The notes below the pieces were generated by a model, which had not been told where the DNA came from, made no database searches, and saw only the letters and a list, made by a program, of their open reading frames with translations. A DNA stretch of 64,000 bases from Pseudomonas sp. NFACC02 (GTDB taxonomy: Bacteria; Pseudomonadota; Gammaproteobacteria; Pseudomonadales; Pseudomonadaceae), in assembly GCF_900110765.1 (NCBI RefSeq), contig NZ_FOEO01000001.1, positions 62,001 to 126,000 on the forward strand. The letters are read 5' to 3'. A program made the position numbers and the translations under genes. Within the stretch, counting starts at the first letter, position 1, and every line of letters starts with the position of its first letter. Positions 10,336 through 17,195 of the stretch are shown here, one piece after another.

Positions 10336-10707
10336 ATGAATATCCGTCCAATCCGCACCGATGAAGACTACCGGGCAGCGCTCAAGGAGATTTCTCCCTT
10401 GTTCGAAAAGGAGCCTGAGCCTGGCACCCCAGAAGGCGATGCTTTCGAAGTCATGATCACCGTGATCGAGGCCTACGAAGCCAAGCATTTCCCCGTGGAT
10501 CTACCTGATCCAATTGAAGCCATCAAGTTCCGCATGGAGCAGTCTGGACTCACTGCCGCTGATTTGGCCCCCGCTATCGGCAAAACGAACCGTGTGTACG
10601 AGGTCCTGAACAGGAAGCGCTCATTAACCCTGCCCATGATCTGGAAGCTTCACGATATGTTCGGCATCCCGGCGGAGAGCTTGATAAAACCGTTGAAGAC
10701 TGCCTGA
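10336..10707 (+). CDS. higA: HigA-type antitoxin with helix-turn-helix
   Basis: A 123-residue partner of the upstream toxin. The N-terminal half (IRTDEDYRAALKEI, EGDAFEVMITVIEAYE) is the usual toxin-binding extension of this HigA subgroup. The C-terminal half is an XRE-like helix-turn-helix (QSGLTAADLAPAIGKTNRVYEVLN). It neutralises HigB and probably binds the palindrome in the promoter at 9999-10015 to repress the operon. Confidence 0.87.
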   Translation: MNIRPIRTDEDYRAALKEISPLFEKEPEPGTPEGDAFEVMITVIEAYEAKHFPVDLPDPIEAIKFRMEQSGLTAADLAPAIGKTNRVYEVLNRKRSLTLPMIWKLHDMFGIPAESLIKPLKTA

Positions 10708-10757
10708 CGAGCTGCGCTGCAAGCTCGTACCGAGAAAAGGGTCACCGTCTCACCCAG

Positions 10758-10782
10758 AAGCCCCGTCAGCCTGGGCTTTCTT
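10758..10782 (+). terminator. Probable terminator of higBA
   Basis: AAGCCC pairs with GGGCTT around a nine-base loop and is followed by a short, interrupted T-run, 50 bases after the antitoxin stop. It is of moderate quality. Confidence 0.5.
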
Positions 10783-10875
10783 CGGAAACTGCAACGCGAA
10801 TGGCTGCTTGAGCGTGAAAGGCAGGGTCCAAAATTCGCCGAATCGCAGCGCATCTGCGTTAAAACGAATACGTCG

Positions 10876-11109
10876 ATGGCGGCGGCGCACGCAAAGTCTG
10901 CAGTGACGTTTGTCTACGTAGCGAGCCGATACCGGGTGGAAATTCTTCCGACTAAGGCGATGCGGACGCAGAAGGACAACCTTGCAGAGTTGAAGCAGTT
11001 GATGGCCTTCTTCAATGGCTCGCCGGCGCCGCTCGATGAAATCGAACCACAGCACATCAAGCAGTACTTGCGCGGGCGAGGGAAGAAGGCGCCTCGGATT
11101 TATCCGTAA
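10876..11109 (+). pseudogene. N-terminal fragment of an older tyrosine integrase
   Basis: A 77-residue frame resembles the SAM-like core-binding domain of Pseudomonas island integrases: ASRYRVEILPTKAMRTQKDN followed by a LAELKQLMAFFNG segment and LDEIEPQHIKQYLRGRG. The frame stops at 11109, well before any catalytic domain, and no catalytic R-H-R-Y region follows before tRNA-Leu. It lies at the 3' end of tRNA-Leu, the usual place for an integrase of an element inserted in that tRNA. It is probably the scar of a lost island. The rest of the 10708-11124 gap holds only the higBA terminator. Confidence 0.65.
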
Positions 11110-11124
11110 GCGCCTGATTTAAAA

Positions 11125-11211
11125 TGGTGCCCCGAGCCGGAGTCGAACCGGCACATCCTTTCGGACGACGGATTTTAAGTCCGGTGTGTCTACCAATTTC
11201 ACCATCAGGGC
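11125..11211 (-). tRNA. tRNA-Leu (anticodon UAA)
   Basis: An 87-base type II tRNA with encoded CCA at 11127-11125. The acceptor stem GCCCTGA pairs with TCGGGGC, the long variable arm is present, the T-loop is GTTCGACTC, and the anticodon loop CTTAAAA gives UAA. In pseudomonads it belongs to the Gly-Cys-Leu tRNA cluster downstream of pgsA. Here the prophage separates it from the other two by 49 kb. Confidence 0.95.
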
Positions 11212-11227
11212 AAATGCACATTCAGCG

Positions 11228-11256
11228 TGTAGCAATGTCGCTGTCATGGCTGACAA
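11228..11256 (-). promoter_or_regulatory. Promoter for tRNA-Leu
   Basis: On the minus strand TTGTCA (11256-11251) and GCTACA (11233-11228) are separated by 17 bases. The predicted start is about 10 bases before the tRNA. It allows tRNA-Leu to be expressed although the prophage has cut it from the upstream tRNA genes. Confidence 0.6.
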
Positions 11257-11340
11257 GAGCTGGAAATATATACATACCTTCCCGGTGAAGCAAGCTTGAT
11301 CTGCCTCAAAATGAGACAGAAAAGCTTTTGGGGTACAAAT

Positions 11341-11374
11341 AAAAAAGCTCTGTAAATCAGTGATCTACAGAGCT
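11341..11374 (-). terminator. Terminator originally downstream of tRNA-Cys
   Basis: On the minus strand, AGCTCTGTA and its complement form a nine-bp stem followed by six T. It adjoins the left 49-bp repeat, so before integration it ended tRNA-Cys transcription. The prophage supplies a functional equivalent at 60779-60812. Confidence 0.8.
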
Positions 11375-11382
11375 CGTTTATA

Positions 11383-11431
11383 GTGGAGGCCGAGGTCGGA
11401 ATCGAACCGGCGTAAGCGGATTTGCAATCCG
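11383..11431. repeat. Left attachment repeat (displaced tRNA-Cys 3' end)
   Basis: A 49-bp sequence identical to 60820-60868, covering the 3' 48 bases of tRNA-Cys. It lacks the 5' part of the tRNA, so it is the original chromosomal 3' fragment separated by integration. Sequence identity ends abruptly at 11432. Confidence 0.95.
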
Positions 11432-11524
11432 TTTCTGAGCCCATATTTTATTGGCCTAAACTGATGAAGACCAGTAAATACGGGGCTTCAACTGTATAGC
11501 GATGCATCACGATTGATGACCATT

Positions 11525-11554
11525 TGGGACATTCAGTGTCCCAGAATTGTCCCA
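11525..11554. promoter_or_regulatory. Integrase arm-type sites, left end
   Basis: Three copies of TGTCCCA: one inverted (11525-11531) and two direct (11537-11543, 11548-11554) with 11-bp spacing. The direct pair TGTCCCAGAATTGTCCCA differs by one base from the pair at 60730-60747 near the other end. Same motif, same spacing and positions about 75-110 bp from each core repeat fit arm-type binding sites of a tyrosine integrase. Confidence 0.7.
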
Positions 11555-11579
11555 CCCATCTCCGGCGTCCTGCCGACGT

Positions 11580-11861
11580 TCACCCTCTCCCTTTTATAAC
11601 CTGTAACCCATCGGCCCGGTCTGGCGCTCCACCAGAGAACAGACCGCTCCGCTCAGCCTCCTCCCACTCGACCAGCGCCCAGAGTCGAGCGGCATCGGAA
11701 AGCTCAAGCATCTCGTTCAATTCCTCCGCACCGACCTGGCGCATCCGGCCGGCAAGCATCGCCAGTCCAACCAGTTTTGCCCGGTGAGCATCTGGATCGG
11801 TTATCAGGTCATCGCGCGCTTTGATCGCCGATCGCCAGTCGGCCAGCGGATTGTCACTCAA
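11580..11861 (-). CDS. Unknown prophage protein, second gene of the LexA-box operon
   Basis: A 93-residue frame starting at a TTG (11861) that overlaps the stop of the upstream gene by eight bases; a longer start at TTG 11909 is possible. It is helical and charged, with ADWRSAIKARDDLITDPDAH and LNEMLELSDAARLWALVEWE as its most distinctive parts, and has no membrane segment or signal. Overlap with the 11854-12150 gene places it under the same LexA-box promoter. The family was not recognised. Confidence 0.6.
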   Translation of the reverse strand: MSDNPLADWRSAIKARDDLITDPDAHRAKLVGLAMLAGRMRQVGAEELNEMLELSDAARLWALVEWEEAERSGLFSGGAPDRADGLQVIKGRG

Positions 11862-12150
11862 TGCGGCACCACCACGACTGAAAGTAAAAAACGCCCTCCA
11901 CCTCTTCAATGCCGGAAATGTTCAAGCCCAGTGTGGCCATGCTGGTGATGTTGGCATCGAACAAAGGCGGTAAAGCATCAGGACACCCGGGCGCAGTGCT
12001 GAACACGCTGGCGACCATCGTCGCGCGACCTAACACGCTGTTGCGGTCTTCGCCTATGTGGACATCGCCTTTGATAAACGGCGCTGAGCTGATTTCTTGC
12101 TTGGTGAGAGCAACACCGAGGCGTCGGCGCGGCGTGATGAGGAAGTGCAT
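11854..12150 (-). CDS. Unknown SOS-controlled prophage protein
   Basis: A 98-residue protein starting 15 bases downstream of a perfect LexA box. It starts MHFLITPRRRLGVALTKQEI and ends YFQSWWCRIE, with a hydrophobic middle (ATMVASVFSTAPGCPDALPP) too polar to be a membrane span. No known domain is recognised. Its place at the extreme left end beyond the lysis genes, with a private promoter, is that of a cargo gene or SOS-linked function expressed from the prophage independently of the late operon. The ribosome site is weak (ACGAG). Confidence 0.7.
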   Translation of the reverse strand: MHFLITPRRRLGVALTKQEISSAPFIKGDVHIGEDRNSVLGRATMVASVFSTAPGCPDALPPLFDANITSMATLGLNISGIEEVEGVFYFQSWWCRIE

Positions 12151-12164
12151 GACTGATCTCGTAA

Positions 12165-12208
12165 CTGTACAAACATACAGTTAACGAGAATCGATGCTCA
12201 TGGGTCAA
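12165..12208 (-). promoter_or_regulatory. LexA-repressed promoter
   Basis: A perfect LexA palindrome CTGT-N8-ACAG lies at 12165-12180. On the minus strand a promoter TTGACC (12208-12203), an 18-base spacer and TTAACT (12184-12179) overlaps it, so LexA would cover the -10 element and start site. The first gene starts at 12150. This is the classical geometry of an SOS gene. Confidence 0.8.
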
Positions 12209-12239
12209 TACTGGATGGAATTCCGGCCGACAGGTGACC

Positions 12240-12830
12240 TCACTTGTCAGGCTTCGTCACTGTACCGGGCTCAACAGCAAACTGTGTGACGATGGCGTTC
12301 TGTTTTTGCGACTCCTTCGTCATACCGAAGTAGAACCCGAGGGTCTGCTTCAATTCGCTGAACCACAGCCCGATCAGCAGTGAGATCGTGCTGGCTGCGA
12401 CGGGGTTCTGCAGCGCTTCCAGACCGATGCCGGTGAAGATGCACACCAGGATGGACAGCGCTCCAACCAACAGGATGATCGTGATAGCCGGCCTGATCAG
12501 GTCGTTCGGCTGTTTGGCTGCCAACTGCCTAGCGCTGTCTCGATCGGCTGCTTCGGCGGCGTATTGAGCGGCCTCGGCCTGCAAGCGATTATTCTCTGCT
12601 GTCACGGCCAACTGCTGTAGCTGAACCCGCGCGTTAGTCTGCAGCTCTTGCACCCGCACCAGAGCGTCTGGATTTCCCGTCAGCGCTGCATTAACCGACT
12701 CAGGATCGCTCGGAACGTTAAGCGCGCTTGCGACCAATGCTCCAACTGCGGCGCCGGCCGGGCCGCCCAGCAAAGTGCCTACCGTTGGTGCTGCACGGCC
12801 TACGATGCTTCCTATGTCTGACCATTTCAT
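12240..12830 (-). CDS. Holin of the 3TM gene-transfer-release type
   Basis: A 196-residue membrane protein. A small-residue-rich N-terminal hydrophobic segment (GTLLGGPAGAAVGALVASAL) is followed by a long polar helical region rich in Q, A and E (about residues 50-110), then two membrane spans (AITIILLVGALSILVCIF and ASTISLLIGLWF). This matches the GTA_holin_3TM family. Its start overlaps the endolysin stop (ATGA). It should make inner-membrane holes that release the endolysin. Confidence 0.8.
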   Translation of the reverse strand: MKWSDIGSIVGRAAPTVGTLLGGPAGAAVGALVASALNVPSDPESVNAALTGNPDALVRVQELQTNARVQLQQLAVTAENNRLQAEAAQYAAEAADRDSARQLAAKQPNDLIRPAITIILLVGALSILVCIFTGIGLEALQNPVAASTISLLIGLWFSELKQTLGFYFGMTKESQKQNAIVTQFAVEPGTVTKPDK

Positions 12831-13336
12831 GCCAACACCCCGCCGGCCGCAACATAAACGGCCAACAAATCCTCAAGCTTGTGCTCGCGTTGCCCGTATC
12901 CCGCTCCTGGCAAACTGGCCCAGATGTTCCGACACTTCTGGATAGCGCTTTCGATTCGGCCGGCCTTGATGTCGTCCAGCGCCTTGCGCTCCTTGATCAG
13001 TTGGATTGCCCACCGATCCTGGCTGACCGGGCCGAAGTCCGGCAGCTTCAACTGGTCGCGATAGTGCGCGTAGTCCTTGAGCATGAACTGATAGCGGCCT
13101 GAGGCATTCGAGGTCTGCCCGCTCCGGCTGAACACCTTCGACTTACGCCCGCCGGCGAACGGGTGGGTGCTGTAATCTGTGAACAGCTCGAGCTTGCCGT
13201 CGACACCCGTCACGATCACGTTGTATCCATCGTCGGACCGCTTGAGGTAACCGCTGCCCAGCTCCGACCAGGCCAGCAGGTCAAGGAACGCAAGAACGTT
13301 CCGGCCGCCCGCGGCTGTTTCTGAAATTCGTGCCAT
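12827..13336 (-). CDS. Endolysin, lambda R-like lytic transglycosylase (GH104)
   Basis: A 169-residue soluble protein resembling phage lambda R. The catalytic glutamate is in LDLLAWSELG (Glu25), followed by DGYNVIVTG, LFTDYSTHPF and NASGRYQFML, the substrate-groove segments of this family. It cleaves peptidoglycan glycosidic bonds once the holin opens the membrane. No signal peptide is present, so release depends on the holin gene that follows with a four-base overlap. A GGAG ribosome site lies immediately after the T-tract of the terminator at 13352-13379. Confidence 0.85.
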   Translation of the reverse strand: MARISETAAGGRNVLAFLDLLAWSELGSGYLKRSDDGYNVIVTGVDGKLELFTDYSTHPFAGGRKSKVFSRSGQTSNASGRYQFMLKDYAHYRDQLKLPDFGPVSQDRWAIQLIKERKALDDIKAGRIESAIQKCRNIWASLPGAGYGQREHKLEDLLAVYVAAGGVLA

Positions 13337-13351
13337 TCACTTTTCTCCAGA

Positions 13352-13379
13352 CAAAAAAAAGCCCGCGCTCGGCGGGCTT
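13352..13379 (-). terminator. Strong terminator in front of the endolysin gene
   Basis: On the minus strand GCCCGC pairs with GCGGGC around a five-base loop and is followed by eight T. It stands between the methyltransferase-like gene and the endolysin-holin pair, so late transcripts must read through it, or the lysis pair needs another promoter. Confidence 0.85.
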
Positions 13380-13429
13380 GCTATCAGCAGATATTTACAA
13401 ATATTTACTCGAAAAGATTTAGATGCAGA

Positions 13430-14071
13430 TCACTCTGCATGAGTCGAGTATTTGACCAAACTCATGATTAGCTGTTCGGTCCTCACCACAGAAGGAACAA
13501 CAAATTCAGCCATTCTTCCTGAGACAGATACCGGCATAATGAATTCTTGCACAACGTGATAATTCTGCCGATCTACGTAGTCATCAAACAAGATAATAGC
13601 ACCTTCCTTGGCGAACATTAGAGACGCAAGAAAGGATGCCACCCTGAATCGCCCATCTATAAGTATAACGTCTGGGGAGTTTCCATCTTTAACGATTTGT
13701 TCCCAAGGCTTTATACAGTAATTCGGCCACCTTACCGCCATAGCCTTATCTGTTGGCGATCCCCAGTCACCTGTAGGACCAATGTCCGCATGAACAGGGT
13801 AGAATTCAGGGTGAAAATTCTCAAGCTCTGCAACTCGCTCTGTCACAGCGTCTAAAAAGTTTTTATCCGACTCTACAGAGTAAATGATCGAAGCGCCTTG
13901 GTACGCAGCGAACATTGTACTTCCGCCAGAACCATACTCAAGAAACACCTTTGCATCTATCATCTTTTTAATGAAAAGGTCTATCCCCTCGTACTCCATA
14001 TGAGGTCGGTCTGGGATATCTAAAGTGCTCCACTTCTTCGGCCCTTTGATCTCCGTTGTCGTGATATTCAT
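13430..14071 (-). CDS. AT-rich methyltransferase-like cargo gene
   Basis: A 213-residue protein with a Rossmann-type SAM-binding pattern: VFLEYGSGGSTMFAA (motif I) near residue 43, IIYSVESDKNFLDAV with the acidic end of the second strand, and SPDVILIDGRFRVASF later. Such class I methyltransferase-like proteins occur in surface-polysaccharide loci. Base composition is clearly more AT-rich than neighbouring genes, with rare-type codons, suggesting recent acquisition. It sits between the tailspike and the lysis genes, followed by a terminator. Its target (phage fibre, cell surface or DNA) is unknown. Confidence 0.65.
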   Translation of the reverse strand: MNITTTEIKGPKKWSTLDIPDRPHMEYEGIDLFIKKMIDAKVFLEYGSGGSTMFAAYQGASIIYSVESDKNFLDAVTERVAELENFHPEFYPVHADIGPTGDWGSPTDKAMAVRWPNYCIKPWEQIVKDGNSPDVILIDGRFRVASFLASLMFAKEGAIILFDDYVDRQNYHVVQEFIMPVSVSGRMAEFVVPSVVRTEQLIMSLVKYSTHAE

Positions 14072-14188
14072 TGCGGATATCTCCTGATGAGGCGCCTGAG
14101 CTGCGGCGGGGATTGGTTCGGCACTCTACCTAGGAAACCCTAGGCAACTCAAGCTGTTCTCAACCGGAAAATCCCTTTCAAAAAGCTA

Positions 14189-17131
14189 TCAGGAATGGCT
14201 TTGCCCTGCTGTCCGTTGCAAGACGACCTTCATCCATGCCATGAGTAGCTGGTTTTCACGCAAGCCGTAGATGTATTCATCGGACTCCTGCTCAGTCTCG
14301 GTCTCGCGCTCGTAATCCTCCATGACCGGGACATCGACCATCATCGGCACCTTGACCTCCTGGTAAAGACTCCGACCTGTATCTTCGTCTCTCCCGATGA
14401 ACTCACGACTACTGAGCATTATGATCTCACCATTCTGATCTCGAACCGCAACACTCTCAGTCCTAGGAATCTCGGCTTTCACCGCTCTCACGACAAGCGT
14501 CGGAACGCCATCGATAAACTCGATTGATTTCTCTTCTTGATCAACAAAGTCTACGACTTGACGTTTATCCTTAATTACCTCCTTCACCTTTACTATCTTT
14601 TTGTCACGGCAAAACCAAGCGTAGCGCCAAGGATCAAGGCCGCGGCTTTCGAACTCGGCAACACAACGCTGAGCTGGAACCCCCGCATGAAGTCTGGCAC
14701 GCTCAGCCCCCTTTTCCTCTACATCTGACAACCACTGATAGATATCAATATGCGCCCCACAAGCGATGATGGCCTCGGTCTCGATATCAGAAAAAGATCT
14801 GAATGGAGTTTTCAGCTTTTCATCAGAGGTACTGATTGTAGTTGTCACAGCAAACAGCTGAGTTATGCGGGAAGATGACGTTCCGAAGCTGATCGTGTTA
14901 TCTGCGAGCGGGGCAAACGATTTATCTCCAGAGCCGTTGACGGTGACGCCTACTGAAGTTCCATCATTTGCTTTTGCCTGAATATCGTAGCTGAACCTGG
15001 CAAGGTTGCTGGAAAACGCCGAACGTTGGATTACGATTACCTGGGCGCCGAGATATTCCGAAGCGCCATCGTATCCGTAAGCCCTGTTTGTGTAGACGCG
15101 ATCCAGCGCAACAGTCGCCGTATTGGATGCTCTTCGACGACGCGCCTCATGGAAAACAGATGTTGCATCTGTATTACCCATGCTGCTCATAAGCATCGAA
15201 CCGGACTGACTCACCGAAAAGATAGGGTCAAGCGCAGAGGTAGTAAACTGGCAAGGTGTTCCCGCCCCTCTATAGCGATACCCCAAGGTGCAATTGTCAG
15301 CGTAGACACCGTTTGTTGAGCCCTCAGCGTGCATACCCACGTCATGGGGGCCGCGAGATGTGAAAGCCCGCTCAATCGTGTAGGCGCCCAGGCTTACAAC
15401 ATCCATCCCCCACATTTGCGGCCAGTTGGCATCGTTCAATGGCGCCTTGTCGTTGAGCATTCCAAGTTCATAGCCGGCCGCGCGCGTTGCGTGCGAATTC
15501 GCCTTTACCTGGGTGTTCGTGTTGACGGTCCAGATCTTCGTCTTTGGGTTAAATCCGGCGCCAGGACCGTTGGGAGGTGTAGCAGCAGGTCCAAGCGTGC
15601 CGCTGGCCAGATACCAGCTTGTCGTGTAGATCTTCGATCCGTCCGCCTCCCAGCCCACAATGAAAGCTGCATACTTCGTCGGAGCATGAAACGTGTTGAT
15701 GATCATGCCCGGGCGAAGAAGCTTAACCTGATAGGCTGTAAGCGCTACGGAAGGCGTAATGGAGTTCTCTGCATATGTTGCGGCAGGAACGTTGATCAGC
15801 AGGGGCGGAGCGACGTTGTCCGCATAGACGGTGCAGGAGTCATAACCGACCTGCTGGCTCAGGTTGGCTGGCGAAGTGATGCCAGAGATACCTGCGCCGT
15901 CGTTTGGCGTGTTATGAGCTCTCCAGGATACGACGTTTGCAGCATCACGAATGCCAGGCTGCATTGGCATGGAGGTGCGAATGCCGATCCATTCAACGCG
16001 ACCGGCGTTCAGAGCTTCCGGAGTGCCAGTAATTCTGGCGGCGTGATCCATGACCCATGAGAAGACCTTGCCACCTGTGTCGACAAGAGTTTGGAAATTG
16101 TAATTCCCCGGCCCTACATAAGCGGATGCAAAGTATGGATATGGAACGCCCGTGGCTAGTTGATCGTTAGTGGCCAACTGTCCGCCTGGCGTGGCTTTGG
16201 CGCACCGCTCAGCGGCCAAGGAATCTTCAACTGCGCCGCCGGCACCAGCTGGGTCAAACCAGTAAAGCTGGACCATGCCTTGGTAGTCGCGTACGAGCGT
16301 CCTCTGCCCATCATTCGACAGGATAGTGATGCCGAAGTCATCCTTGTCATTGACGGATCGCGGCCTACTGAAAAAACGACCAGCGATTCTTGGGCCGGTC
16401 AGCTCAAGCACCGTGGCTGAGCCAGAATACGCACGCAACGCGGCATAAGACGGGAATTTTCGACTCAGCAGAAGCTGCTCGCCAAGGTTTGTGCCGTCGT
16501 AAGGTATCAGCGACGCGCCTTTAGAAAGGTCGTCTGGATCTTTTAACTCGTCAATCGCACCAAGCGAATCATTTGCCTGCCACCCACCTGCTTTGTAGAG
16601 ATACTCCGCTTGTTGCTCGGTGTTGAAATACCGGTCTCCAATTTGTAATGGAAGGCCGTCATCACGAACAACCGGTGCTTCAGCGGACGGCTGAAGGAAT
16701 CCCGCCGTACGGTTTGTTGCGACGTCAGCAGCATCTTCTGCAGCCTGGGCTGCTTCATTGGAAGCGGTCAAGGCATCCTGAACCGCCTGAGAGGACATAG
16801 CGGTCTTCCCAGTGTTGACCGCGGCGCCAGCCTGGTTCTTCCATACGGTATAGATCGTGTCCGTATCGGAGGACTGCACAAGAAAAATTCCGCCATCCGC
16901 AGTGGCCGCCAGCCCGGCCGCCGGAGTCTGATAGATGGTGGTGGCTATGCTAATTTTGTCAGCGGCATCCTCCTGGATCTCAATAATCACCTGCTTGAGA
17001 TTCTGGATGCTCCCCGAATCAGTAGGGATACCGCCTTCATTTTCTGCGTCGTTGGCAAACCGGTACACGATATTACTGCCCACTTCTGCACGGACAGTCG
17101 CGATTTCGAGACGCTGAGTCTGGTCAGCCAT
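14189..17131 (-). CDS. Large tailspike/tail fibre with C-terminal S74 chaperone domain
   Basis: A 980-residue receptor-binding protein. The N-terminal 130 residues are a virion-attachment and helical part (ALTASNEAAQAAEDAADVAT), followed by a long beta-rich middle expected to hold the receptor-binding or enzymatic fold. Near residue 766 comes ISTSDEKLKT with Ser769 and Lys773, the catalytic dyad of the peptidase S74 intramolecular chaperone, then WLSDVEEKGAERARLHAGVPAQ typical of that domain (core GAERARLHAGVPAQ). The chaperone trimerises the spike and cuts itself off. An unusual stretch of about 100 charged residues follows before the final helical YGLRENQLLMAWMKVV. An AAGGAAA ribosome site precedes the ATG. 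Confidence 0.85.
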   Translation of the reverse strand: MADQTQRLEIATVRAEVGSNIVYRFANDAENEGGIPTDSGSIQNLKQVIIEIQEDAADKISIATTIYQTPAAGLAATADGGIFLVQSSDTDTIYTVWKNQAGAAVNTGKTAMSSQAVQDALTASNEAAQAAEDAADVATNRTAGFLQPSAEAPVVRDDGLPLQIGDRYFNTEQQAEYLYKAGGWQANDSLGAIDELKDPDDLSKGASLIPYDGTNLGEQLLLSRKFPSYAALRAYSGSATVLELTGPRIAGRFFSRPRSVNDKDDFGITILSNDGQRTLVRDYQGMVQLYWFDPAGAGGAVEDSLAAERCAKATPGGQLATNDQLATGVPYPYFASAYVGPGNYNFQTLVDTGGKVFSWVMDHAARITGTPEALNAGRVEWIGIRTSMPMQPGIRDAANVVSWRAHNTPNDGAGISGITSPANLSQQVGYDSCTVYADNVAPPLLINVPAATYAENSITPSVALTAYQVKLLRPGMIINTFHAPTKYAAFIVGWEADGSKIYTTSWYLASGTLGPAATPPNGPGAGFNPKTKIWTVNTNTQVKANSHATRAAGYELGMLNDKAPLNDANWPQMWGMDVVSLGAYTIERAFTSRGPHDVGMHAEGSTNGVYADNCTLGYRYRGAGTPCQFTTSALDPIFSVSQSGSMLMSSMGNTDATSVFHEARRRRASNTATVALDRVYTNRAYGYDGASEYLGAQVIVIQRSAFSSNLARFSYDIQAKANDGTSVGVTVNGSGDKSFAPLADNTISFGTSSSRITQLFAVTTTISTSDEKLKTPFRSFSDIETEAIIACGAHIDIYQWLSDVEEKGAERARLHAGVPAQRCVAEFESRGLDPWRYAWFCRDKKIVKVKEVIKDKRQVVDFVDQEEKSIEFIDGVPTLVVRAVKAEIPRTESVAVRDQNGEIIMLSSREFIGRDEDTGRSLYQEVKVPMMVDVPVMEDYERETETEQESDEYIYGLRENQLLMAWMKVVLQRTAGQSHS

Positions 17132-17195
17132 GTTATTTCCTTGAGGCGAATTTGATGATCGCGACCAGTGGTGGTCGACGGTGAGTGTCAGATGG

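Noticed and set aside
14110..14160. Two CCTAGG sites forming an inverted repeat upstream of the cargo gene
   Set aside because: Each is a self-complementary hexamer, so pairing is trivial; no T-run or promoter is linked to them.
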